From Anthracocystis setariae (lineage: Eukaryota; Basidiomycota; Ustilaginomycetes; Ustilaginales; Ustilaginaceae), in the NCBI GenBank assembly GCA_928724745.1, contig CAKMXJ010000039.1:992001-1056000 (forward strand): DNA of 64,000 nt. Direction: 5' to 3'. The position numbers were made by a program, and so were the translations under genes. Shown one piece after another: positions 31,530 through 40,338 of the stretch (position 1 is its first letter; the number at the start of each line of letters is the position of its first letter). The notes beneath the pieces were generated by a model, which did no database searches, had not been told where the DNA came from, and was given only the letters and a program-made list of their open reading frames with translations.

Positions 31530-32189
31530 TCACTGCTTCTTGGCGCTACGTTTTGGTTGCTCTCTAGTACCTTTGGTTGCCGGCTTGGGTTGGCTGGTTG
31601 TGGTCTTTGTCTTTTTGGGCTTTTGGTCGGTTTGGTTGGAATCGGCCTTTCTCTTGGTCGCCGAGTTGTTTGAAGCATCATGGTTGCTGTTTTTGTCGTC
31701 TACATGCTTGTTGTTATGGCTTTTTTTGGCTTTGGGTGCGCCGACGGGTTGAGAAGGATCCTTTCGTTCTCCCTTTTCGATGGCTTGCTTCTTTGGCACG
31801 GGAGCTCCCGTTTTGGCCTTGTTAGGATTGTCACCCTGATCCTCATAAGAGCCACCTTTGGCCTCGTAGCGCTTAGCCATTTCGGAAGCCTGTAAGTTTC
31901 GAGAGAGAGAGAGATCAAGAGCGTCAATATACCTTGGATAGCTAAAGTGCAGTGCGGTCGACAGCTTAGGCTTGGAAGACTTGCCTTCCATGCGGACCAT
32001 TGACCCTTTCCGCCACCTTTTTCCATCTGCAGCACCTCTGAAACATCAAAGAGAGTTTGAACATGGTGTTTGTCAGTGTGGGGAATTTTCTCTTGATGGG
32101 GGCGAGCGGACCGATCAAACTTGCTTCTTACCCTTGCGCGCTTCTTCACGCTTCTGTGGATCGGTAGGCTTTCCCTTGGATGAAGGCAT
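31530..32189 (-). CDS. Small Lys-rich conserved fungal protein, three exons with a GC-AG intron
   Basis: Reconstructed from three exons: 32132-32189, 31985-32037 and 31530-31889, giving 156 aa. Intron 1 (32038-32131, 94 nt) is GTAAGA...TTTCAG. Intron 2 (31890-31984, 95 nt) begins GCAAGT after AAG and ends TTACAG; only this GC donor keeps the frame. The spliced protein starts MPSSKGKPTDPQKREEARKE, continues with GGGKGQWSAWKASEMAKRYE and GGSYEDQGDNPNKAKTG, and ends in a 90-residue Lys/Ser/Asn/Thr-rich basic tail (KRKA, KPKKTKT). I recall similar short proteins sharing the MPSSKGKPTDP start and GGGKGQWSAWKA core in fungi, but I cannot assign a function. The basic tail could bind nucleic acid (inference). 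Unspliced, no single frame covers both conserved blocks. Confidence 0.8.
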
Positions 32190-33604
32190 TGTTGGCTGGC
32201 AATCTCGATCAGGAGAGCTGGAAACCTCGGTGTAGGATTGATGTTGGACAGGAGAGGTCTTTGATCACGCTCAGACTTGTTGGCGGTTTAGGAAGAAAGG
32301 AATCGCAAGATGGTCCGAAAGGAAGTAGTAGAGTAAACAGCAAAGTCGGTGTGGATGGACAGGTGAATGACGCTCTACCTGTTGCTCAAACACCGATCCA
32401 TCCGGATAGCTTTGGCTGGTCTCAAGTTTAATTATGCCACGGGCCGGACGGGGCTGACAAAAAAAAAAGCAGACAAAGATACCGAGATACTGTTGCTTGG
32501 CAGCGGGAGATGGAGCCGTCGTTGTGATGCGGGGTTTTCATCTGCCACGTTGTGCACTACACTAACTACCATCCGGGTGCAGCCAGAGTGGTAACCTAAG
32601 AGTCTAGTATGGTACTGTGCAGACAGGAAAAAATGATGCGGAACTTTACAATGTATTGTAGTTACCAGCAGCTCACTTGATCACAGCGGAACAGGACAGA
32701 AGATGTGCACAAAGTGATGTCAGGAGTGGTGGGATAGTTGGCCGAGGGAGATAGATGCTGTTGAGGCAGAGGAGCGATATGAAATGCATCGAGGATTCGA
32801 TGAGAGCTCCCATCGATGCATAAGGACAGCTATAGTCATAGAAGTAGCAGAGTAGTGGAGAGCAGCTCGATTGCGATCTTGAGAAAGAGATGCAATGATG
32901 ACAGATGTCGCTGTGCGGATCTGCAAGTGACCCTGCATCCCGATTGAGGTCCCGATCAAGGTTCAGGAAACTTGAGCGTTTTGTGATTTGGCGATTCACA
33001 GAATTTTGGCAGACGATTCCTATAGCAGCCAACAAATGCGACGTTGATCCATCCTGCACCAATCCAAGTCTACAGTAGAAAGCAGCTACAGAAGCTGATC
33101 CATTCTCAAGACATCACAATTGAAACAAGTCTGTCAATGCCAGACGCTTGGCCTCTTTGCGCTATTCCTGTTACGTTACCGTACCGTATTGCACAGTCCA
33201 GTTCTGTAGCTGCTGCTGCCAATCGAGAGGAAAGGCGGATCAGTCTCACTTATCTGTACTCGACGACAAAAGTGAAAATAAAAGATAGAAATGCCAAAAA
33301 AAAAAAAAAAAAATCAAAATTGAAACGATAGGTTTGGATTCTTTGTTGTTGCAAGAAAAGAGAGCTCCAGTGCCGCGGTTGGCTTGGATGGGGAGATGCA
33401 ACGGGTAACAATTAATTGATAATAATAATAATTGTGATTTGCAGCTGGCATGCCTGTCCTCGTCATCCTTGATCAGCGACCGACAATCATCCAGCCAGTG
33501 ACCTCAAACATATCAGAAACACCAGCCGCACAGCACATCGCTGCAATCTTGTACAGTACAGTATAGCGGCTCTTCAAGCCACCTCTCGCTCATCCATCCC
33601 ACTT

Positions 33605-33648
<44 letters not shown>

Positions 33649-34262
33649 AAATCCATAGTGTCTCGTTTTCAGCCATCATCCGTGCTGTCTTCCACCACAT
33701 TATTCACCACATTCGCTTCCCTCCGCTTCCATCCCTCATCTCCTGCCCCCATCCACACCTCCATCCTCCATCCTCCTCCCTGCCTTTACCAAAACCCGCA
33801 TCCTGCATTCAACTCCCACCTCCCAGCGTCGCCTTTGTCCCATCTGGTCTCCTCACCTTCACGCTTGTTTACCCAGTTCGGATCTGGCCGCCATCACTGC
33901 CATCTAGTCAGCCATTCGCACCTTGGGTCTTGGCTTCTTCACTATCTGCCCGACTGCAGCTTTGTTGACCGCACCCTTAACACAATCGTTCAATCCGTCT
34001 ACATCCACTTTTGACGCCATTTTCCCCTCCGTACCTGTTGCGTGATTCGACATGCAGGCGCCCTAAGCAACACATAGCCGCTTTATCTTCAAGCTCGTCC
34101 GTTCTCGCGCTCTCGCTTTGGAGTTCATCGCTGGCATCCCTTGTTTGGTCCCGCCCTCGTTTCGGTGCAGTTCAGCGACCAGCATACACACCTGGCATCT
34201 CGCTCACTCTCTGATCCACCCACGCCCCTCCACGTCCATCCGTCCTCTCGTCACAGCTTACA
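32190..34262. promoter_or_regulatory. Long divergent intergenic region, Lys-rich gene/RhoGAP
   Basis: About 2.1 kb without a supportable gene. It contains a poly(A) tract at about 33296-33313, a (CT)19 microsatellite at 33606-33643, and about 600 bp of C/T-rich sequence leading to the RhoGAP start. The latter looks like a long 5' leader and core promoter; a 5' UTR intron is possible but not demonstrable. Confidence 0.5.
33606..33643 (+). repeat. (CT)19 dinucleotide microsatellite
   Basis: An uninterrupted run of 19 CT units upstream of the RhoGAP gene. Such pyrimidine tracts are common in fungal promoters and are length-variable. Confidence 0.95.
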
Positions 34263-35933
34263 ATGCCAGCACCCCTTGCCAAATCGCTCTCTCGAGGTAA
34301 CGCCTCCATCCAGAGCCACCCCGCCGCCACTGCCGAAAAGATCTCGCTGCCTCTCGCTGCATCCACCTCACAGCTACAGCCAGTCCCTTCTTGGCCCCGA
34401 ATGGGTTCGGCACCACACGACGATCAAGCTTCAACAAAGGCTGGCCTCAAGGCTTGGTGGGCTTCCTTCACCAAAGGCCGCGCCAACAAGGACAAGAAGC
34501 AGGTCGAGAATCGCGTCTTCAATGTTCCCCTTCGCCAGTCGCTCAAGTATGCCAGTGTCGCCATTTCCATCGCCGGCGAAGATGGCCAGCAGTACGTCTG
34601 GGGCTACGTGCCTGTCGTCGTTGCCAAAGTGGGTCTCTACTTGAAGGAAAATGCCACCGAGGTCGAGGGCGTCTTCCGTATAGCCGGATCTCAAAAGAGG
34701 ATGAAAGAGCTGCAGGAGACTTTCGATACCCCACCACGATACGGCAAGTCGGTCGACTGGTCCAAGTACAGCGTCCATGATGCTGCCAGCGTCTTGCGAA
34801 GATACTTCAACCACATGCCGGAACCCATCGTACCCCACGACCTCTACACCGAGTTCCGAAACATCCGTGCCAAGGAGCCCTTTGACGAAGACGGCGCCAT
34901 TCGAACCTACCGCCTTTTGATCTCGAGCATGCCTCCAGCCAGCCAATACCTGCTGCTCTACGTGCTCGATCTCTTGGCAGTCTTTGCTCGCAAGTCTGAC
35001 AAAAACCTCATGCCCTCGAGCAACCTCGCCGTCATCTTCCAGCCTGGCATGTTTTCACACCCCTCCCACCAGCTTTCACCCGGCGAACACAAACTTGCCG
35101 TACAGGTGCTCGAGTTCCTTATCGACCACCAGGACCACTTTGTGCTCGGCATGTCCCCGCAACCTGCATCCCAATTACCTCAGGGCGAGCTCACGGCTGT
35201 GTCCAAACCCGTGGCCGACGGCGATTTGCTTGTGCCTTCTGACAGCGACGAGGATCAGGGAGAGTTGCAAGTACATCAAGGAGGAGGAGCACGGCTGATG
35301 CGCAGCAAGACCACCAAACCCAAGACAAAACGGTATGCCTTGGGTCGGTCTCGTCGCACAAACGATGTCGAGGCAGCAAGCGATGTCGAAGACCTTTCGT
35401 CGCAGCCATCTGGAGCACTTGGCAAGACTCTTCCCATTGAAGATCTCGCGATCGACTCGAGCTCCGCTGGCGCTTCAAAGCCTGCGACGGGGCTGCGTCG
35501 TAGTCGGACTGCACCTTCACGCAAGCCAGCCGATGGCGCTTCGCCTGCGCGCAAGGGTCGGCGTCCACGAGCTTCGGCGGGCGACAAGCGTACTGCCGAG
35601 GAAGAGCATCGCAGAATCGTAGCAGCGCTCATCCCACCGCCTCCCGAGCCCCGTTCACAGGCGATGCAGAAGGCGGCATCGACCGCCGGCAACACACAGC
35701 CCAACGCACCTCGAACCTCCACCGATACCCGCCTTGCTCCGCCTGCTTCAACTCCGATGCGTAAGGCTCTTTCGGCAGCTGATGCATCCAGTACCTCTGA
35801 ATCCAACACTAGCGACGCGCGGCTCGCTTCTGCTCGACACGACTCTACGGGCCTCCCGACCCCGCCACCATCCAAGATTCTCGGTGCTGATGCAACGGTA
35901 GCGACGGCCACTCGACCTGAAAGTGGACAGTGA
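34263..35933 (+). CDS. Rho GTPase-activating protein (SAC7/BAG7-like RhoGAP)
   Basis: 556 aa, ATG at 34263, one exon. A RhoGAP domain spans about residues 90-300. It starts FNVPLRQSLKYASVAISI, holds the arginine finger in GVFRIAGSQKRM (Arg139), then SVHDAASVLRRYFNHMPEPIVP, and MPSSNLAVIFQPGMFSHPSHQLSPGEHKLA. This domain speeds GTP hydrolysis by Rho-type GTPases. The order and the short N-terminal extension resemble the Sac7/Bag7 group that acts on Rho1 in cell-wall and actin control; the specific target here is inference. The C-terminal 250 residues are Ser/Ala/Arg-rich and disordered with several basic clusters (KTTKPKTKR, RKGRRPR) that might hold phosphosites. No PH, SH3 or LIM domain is visible. 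Confidence 0.9.
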   Translation: MPAPLAKSLSRGNASIQSHPAATAEKISLPLAASTSQLQPVPSWPRMGSAPHDDQASTKAGLKAWWASFTKGRANKDKKQVENRVFNVPLRQSLKYASVAISIAGEDGQQYVWGYVPVVVAKVGLYLKENATEVEGVFRIAGSQKRMKELQETFDTPPRYGKSVDWSKYSVHDAASVLRRYFNHMPEPIVPHDLYTEFRNIRAKEPFDEDGAIRTYRLLISSMPPASQYLLLYVLDLLAVFARKSDKNLMPSSNLAVIFQPGMFSHPSHQLSPGEHKLAVQVLEFLIDHQDHFVLGMSPQPASQLPQGELTAVSKPVADGDLLVPSDSDEDQGELQVHQGGGARLMRSKTTKPKTKRYALGRSRRTNDVEAASDVEDLSSQPSGALGKTLPIEDLAIDSSSAGASKPATGLRRSRTAPSRKPADGASPARKGRRPRASAGDKRTAEEEHRRIVAALIPPPPEPRSQAMQKAASTAGNTQPNAPRTSTDTRLAPPASTPMRKALSAADASSTSESNTSDARLASARHDSTGLPTPPPSKILGADATVATATRPESGQ

Positions 35934-36630
35934 TGCAATTGGATTTGCCCTCGATTACCTCCACGAGCGCTCGCTGGTATCCGCACGATGCGATCCTATC
36001 TCTGCATGTTTGTCAAGGTGCACCACACGAATGGTGGTTTACGCCCTAATTGAACAATCCCTTTTTTTTCCTGCTTGTCTCCAGTTCACGTTCTTTGGCC
36101 CACACTCGTTGGTCCTCGTTGCGACGCTGCTGATGATTCAGCACGAGCTGAGGAGCATTCGAGCTGGGCCTTTCTTTTTTTCGATTTGCATATACCTCAG
36201 TTCTGCATTGTCAAGTTTGTTCCTCTTTCTGGGTTCTACCTCGACCCCCATTTTTTTTTTTTTCACATCTCTACTTCATCGTCACGGCGTTTTTTTTTGT
36301 TCTCGTCTCTCTTTGTCATTTGATGGAATAGCAATCTTGACTCGATCAGTTCGATGTCGTCTGTCTTGCCAGAGTGCGACTTGCGTCTTCTTGACATTGC
36401 TTGCTTGAACAATTGAATTGAAACGCGGAGATCGTCGTTGTACTGTACACCATGGGGAGAGGTAGTCTAGTTCGAATTTGTCCCGAGCAAAGTGAAAGTC
36501 GGGAAAATCGAGTCTGTTCCTCTTGGAGTTGAGGCCAGGACCAAAGTCTAGCCGATCGAAATGGAGAGGATCGGAGGGTTGTGCTGAAGTGGCTCTTGAT
36601 TTGTCTGCTGTTTCTGGGTGGCTTGCTACT
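35934..36630. other. Convergent 3' intergenic region RhoGAP/RPC25
   Basis: About 700 bp, T-rich on the plus strand with four poly(T) tracts (about 36060-36068, 36173-36181, 36249-36261 and 36290-36298). It probably contains the two 3' UTRs. No gene is supported. Confidence 0.5.
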
Positions 36631-37347
36631 CTATTGATCACCGCCTTGCTCTTGCGCTTCTGCTGCCGCTTCGGCACCGGTCCACCATGAGACCAAGCCG
36701 AGACCACTGCCTGCAATGCTGGCGATAATGCTGTAGTGAGGCTTGGTGTCCTTTGCTGTATGTTGATTATGATACAACGCTGCCGAGTTCTGAATTGACT
36801 CAGCTGCGCCTTGCGCCGTCGTTGGGCCTGGCTCGGCATCCCAGAACGCATCCGACTCCACCGTGAATCTGACCACCTCGCCGGTATCGAGATACATCCT
36901 TTCGTCCTGCTGACTCAAAAGCGGATCAGCGGCGATCTCGTCGGTACGTGCCTCGTACAGCCAGAACCACGCTCTTTCCTGATGATCAAACGCACATGGC
37001 TTAGGGATGAGGTGCGAGGGCACGTAGATGTCGTCGAAGAAGCCCAACGTGATGCGAATGCCAGATTCATCCGATGATTTGATTTTGCCGGTCAGCACTT
37101 CTTGTGTAAAGGGTCGAAATACGATAAGTCGAAAGGTTAAGTGGTGGTAGAGGCAACCGTCACCGAAACGCACTTTGCCTTCCGAACAGCTAAGAACATC
37201 GAAGAGGGCAATGCACAGACCCACATCGACGAGGATCTTGTTGGCATACTTGATGTTGATTTGGTCAGAGATGCTGACCAGAGAAGGCTGGCCGAACGCA
37301 GCGGGCTGCACGCTGATGGTGTCTTGGATGTCTGCCAGTACGAACAT
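36631..37347 (-). CDS. RPC25: RNA polymerase III subunit RPC25 (RPC8)
   Basis: 238 aa, ATG at 37347. The N-terminal Rpb7-like domain runs from MFVLADIQDTISVQP through INIKYANKILVDVGLCIALFDVL (residues 1-75). The OB/S1-like domain follows: HHLTFRLIVFRPFTQEVLTGKI and ITLGFFDDIYVPSHLIP. The C-terminus ends with GLGLVSWWTGAE, the GLVSWW motif characteristic of Rpc25. The protein pairs with Rpc17 to form the Pol III stalk needed for initiation on tRNA and 5S genes. Compared with yeast (212 aa) it has a Thr/Ala/Gln-rich insert near residues 168-195. It diverges from SAM50 across 540 bp. Confidence 0.95.
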   Translation of the reverse strand: MFVLADIQDTISVQPAAFGQPSLVSISDQINIKYANKILVDVGLCIALFDVLSCSEGKVRFGDGCLYHHLTFRLIVFRPFTQEVLTGKIKSSDESGIRITLGFFDDIYVPSHLIPKPCAFDHQERAWFWLYEARTDEIAADPLLSQQDERMYLDTGEVVRFTVESDAFWDAEPGPTTAQGAAESIQNSAALYHNQHTAKDTKPHYSIIASIAGSGLGLVSWWTGAEAAAEAQEQGGDQ

Positions 37348-37887
37348 GTTGATGTGAGCGGGGTCGATGGCGGCTGGGTATCTGGGTAATTCTCTGCGTC
37401 AGTATCGTTGCCGATGAGGTTGGATTGCGCTTCTGACGACGTTTGCCAATGCTCCTTTCCTGGAGGTTCAAGTTACGCCGACATGCAGCCCGACATGTCG
37501 CAATCCTCAATGACAGCGCATATGCCTGCGGAGTATGGTTCTGCAGAGCCGATATCCTGTCCGCGAGCGTTCGTTGTCCTGGTAGAGTCGTGTGGATGTG
37601 AGCGTGGTGCGATGGCAAAAGATAGTAGCAGCTGATCTTGATGAGCCTCTCCATTCGATTTTTTTTTTTTGCTTCCGATATGCGTAAATTTAGAGCGGGC
37701 GTGTTGCCAAGAGCACAGCACGGCACGTCCAAGTCGGAAGTCGGCCGGCTGCACCCTTTATTTTCCCACGACACACACTGATGCTCCACTTTTGCTCGGG
37801 CCTTCCGCATGTCATCGCGGACTTGCAAACTTTTATACACTTCCGAGAGAGTCACCACCTCACCGCTTACTTCCGTTCGGGCTCAGC
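37348..37887. promoter_or_regulatory. Divergent intergenic region RPC25/SAM50
   Basis: 540 bp between start codons. A 12-T tract at 37659-37670 sits near the middle and would be a plausible nucleosome-depleting poly(dA:dT) element shared by both promoters. The SAM50 frame is open back to 37669 but lacks an ATG there. Confidence 0.5.
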
Positions 37888-39870
37888 ATGGAGTTCAACA
37901 GCCTCAAGGAGCAGAGGCAAGCGCACGATGCCGCTGAGGCGCGAGCTGCTGCCGCTGCCGCCTCGGTCGAAGCCGACGACACCCCTTCCCAATCTCGACC
38001 TTCTACGAGCGAGCCTTCTTCACGGGCCAAATCCTTCGCCGCATCAGGAGCGACTTCTACGAGCGCTGCACCCGCCTCTGATACTACCTTCAGAAGCGCA
38101 ATGGCAAATCCTGATCCGGTTCAAAGCGACGGTCATGAGCCACCGCTTACGGACCTCCCTCTTCCTCCTTCTGGTCCCAATCGAGACACCTCCTCCACCG
38201 AGCCGGCGATCCAGGCTGATCAAGAGTCGATGCGTCCACACAACTTGCTTCAGGCAACAGAGCTGCTGCAGAATGGCGGCTCAACATCGTCCTTTGCCCC
38301 TGCACCAATCCTCCGTTTAAACGCGATCCGTATCTCTGGTGCCGGAGAAGCACTTCGACCTAGCTACCTCGCATCTCTCTGCCGACCTTACATGGACCCC
38401 CTCCTCTCCAGTCAGAACCCCAACTCTTCAGCTCTCAGTGCACTCTATTACGGCGCTCGAACCTCTCACGTTCTACCTGGACAACCCACCACTTTGCCAT
38501 CCATCCTGGCGCTCACTTCGTCGCTAGCGTCGGATCTGAGCAAGCTCGACGTTTTTCGCGGCATCGAAGCGTCCCTGGCGCCGTCGATTTTCCCTGGAGC
38601 CACTGAAGAAGACGTCGATGTGATTCTTGCGTGTGGCAAGCCCAAGGGACGAATCTTTCTCAAGTCGTCGACCGATGTAGGCAACGGTGAAGGCTCGGCC
38701 TCGGTGCAAGGCCGCGTCCGCAATGTTTTTGGAGGCGCAGAAACCGTGCAGGGCTCGGCTACGTTTGGTACACGCACCAAACAGGCGTTCAATGTCGAAT
38801 TCGGTGGCCCACTGGCAGGTAACGTCGACATCGAGTACAAAGTAGCAGCTTTCTCGCATGACCGCGATCACTCGGCGTTCGCTTCTGTCTCGGAATCGGT
38901 CAAAGGGCTTCGAGCTTCACTGAACAGCAGCTTCGCTGATACGCCGCAGGGCGTGCTTAATCCCGACGACGTGGATTACGAGGAAAAGGCAAAGAAGGTC
39001 CAACACGAATTTGCGTACGAAGCGAGTCTCAGACAACTTGGCAGAGTGATGGGAGAGGCAAGTGTGGCGGTGAGGAAGATGGCTTCGGCACCCAGTATCA
39101 AGTCTGCATTGAGCTGGACTTGGATTAGTGACAGTAGGGATAGTCCGATCTTGCCGAGTGGAGGAGCAAAGCTGCGGACGATGGTCGAGTATGCTGGTCT
39201 TGGAGGTGATGCGAACCACATCAAGGCTGAGGTGGAAGCGAGCACGGGTAGGCATTTCTTACCGCTCAATTGGCTGTTCGGTTCCATGCCCGCAGCTCCT
39301 CGACCATCTCCGTTTGCCAAGGAGGAGGCAGACAAGCTCGACCCAGCAAACACTTGTGCCGATATCACGGCTGCAGCATGGAAATTGCATCATCCACTTT
39401 TCACCACCGCCACTTTGCGTTGTGGACTTGTGCACGCGCTCTCGCCCTCGCCCTCGCGCCGCACCACCACTACCCATTTCTCGGACCGCTTTCAACTCGG
39501 TGGTCCTACCTCACTCCGAATGTTCCGTCACTCGAGTCTCGGTCCCAAGGCTGACGGCGACTCGCTCGGCGGCGACGCATTCTGGTCTCTCGGTCTCTCC
39601 TGTCTCTCACCCATCCCTGGCAAACCACACTGGCCGCTCATGCTACATTCCTTTCTCAACGCCGGCCAACTCTGTCAACTTGCACCACACACCAACTCGC
39701 TAGCGGAATTGATGCAATTGAGCCAACCATCAACAAGCATCGGCGTAGGCGTCGTTTATCTCCAAGGTCAATTGAGACTCGAACTCAACGCAGGCTTACC
39801 CTTGACCGCCAGAAAAGGCGATGCAACCAGGAAGGGCCTCCAACTGGGAATTGGTATCGATTTCCTTTAG
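37888..39870 (+). CDS. SAM50: Mitochondrial outer-membrane beta-barrel assembly protein SAM50 (TOB55)
   Basis: 660 aa from the ATG at 37888 (CAGCATGG); upstream codons start only at TTG. The first 135 residues are Ala/Ser/Pro-rich and disordered. A single POTRA-like domain occupies about 138-250 (ILRLNAIRISGAGEALRPSYL, then LTSSLASDLSKLDVFRGIEASLAP). The Omp85 beta-barrel follows to the C-terminus, with alternating strands such as GRVRNVFGGAETVQGSATFGT and a closing strand KGLQLGIGIDFL that fits a beta-signal. Sam50 is the core of the SAM complex that inserts beta-barrel proteins into the outer membrane. It is larger than yeast Sam50 (484 aa) because of the N-terminal extension and loop inserts. 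Confidence 0.93.
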   Translation: MEFNSLKEQRQAHDAAEARAAAAAASVEADDTPSQSRPSTSEPSSRAKSFAASGATSTSAAPASDTTFRSAMANPDPVQSDGHEPPLTDLPLPPSGPNRDTSSTEPAIQADQESMRPHNLLQATELLQNGGSTSSFAPAPILRLNAIRISGAGEALRPSYLASLCRPYMDPLLSSQNPNSSALSALYYGARTSHVLPGQPTTLPSILALTSSLASDLSKLDVFRGIEASLAPSIFPGATEEDVDVILACGKPKGRIFLKSSTDVGNGEGSASVQGRVRNVFGGAETVQGSATFGTRTKQAFNVEFGGPLAGNVDIEYKVAAFSHDRDHSAFASVSESVKGLRASLNSSFADTPQGVLNPDDVDYEEKAKKVQHEFAYEASLRQLGRVMGEASVAVRKMASAPSIKSALSWTWISDSRDSPILPSGGAKLRTMVEYAGLGGDANHIKAEVEASTGRHFLPLNWLFGSMPAAPRPSPFAKEEADKLDPANTCADITAAAWKLHHPLFTTATLRCGLVHALSPSPSRRTTTTHFSDRFQLGGPTSLRMFRHSSLGPKADGDSLGGDAFWSLGLSCLSPIPGKPHWPLMLHSFLNAGQLCQLAPHTNSLAELMQLSQPSTSIGVGVVYLQGQLRLELNAGLPLTARKGDATRKGLQLGIGIDFL

Positions 39871-39916
39871 TCTCCTCGTAGATCACTTACTTGACGTTCG
39901 CGTTAAGCAAAGCTCA

Positions 39917-39922
39917 AATAAA
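39917..39922 (+). terminator. Candidate poly(A) signal of SAM50
   Basis: An exact AATAAA hexamer 47 nt after the SAM50 stop codon. Fungal cleavage signals are loose, so this is suggestive only. Confidence 0.45.
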
Positions 39923-40044
39923 TTTCAAGACTATTCGTCCTCACTCGTCGTTGCTTTTGTTTGTCAAGTTTTGGCCAAGGGCTGACTGGCTGGTGGTTGC
40001 AGTTTTGGGCATAGGAGTGGGATGAGACAAACTTGTGCGAAGCT

Positions 40045-40045
<1 letters not shown>

Positions 40046-40078
<33 letters not shown>
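40046..40078 (+). repeat. (ACT)11 trinucleotide microsatellite
   Basis: Eleven perfect ACT units in the SAM50/MFS convergent spacer, not inside a supported reading frame. Confidence 0.95.
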
Positions 40079-40292
40079 GGTATGCAAAAGCAACAGAGAA
40101 GTTGGGCAAGCCAGGTCACGACAAGTGGTATCGTAGCAATTGGGTTTTTTCAGCAGTTGCAAAATGATGTCTAGGTTCAGGCTTGATTTGTCAGGCGGAA
40201 ACGCGGGAAAGACGGTTGAACCCAATCTACTAACAGTGATGCTGGCGTCTTTATCTCATCATGATCACACCGAATGGATTCTACGGATGGCT

Positions 40293-40298
40293 TTTATT
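40293..40298 (-). terminator. Candidate poly(A) signal of the MFS transporter
   Basis: TTTATT on the plus strand is AATAAA on the gene's strand, 41 nt beyond its stop codon. Confidence 0.45.
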
Positions 40299-40338
40299 GC
40301 AGCTAAAAACAATCGGATATGATATCGCTGAGCTTGCC

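Larger units (their letters stand above)
39871..40338. other. Convergent 3' intergenic region SAM50/MFS transporter
   Basis: 468 bp holding both probable 3' UTRs, a polyadenylation-like hexamer for each gene, and an (ACT)11 microsatellite at 40046-40078. Confidence 0.55.
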
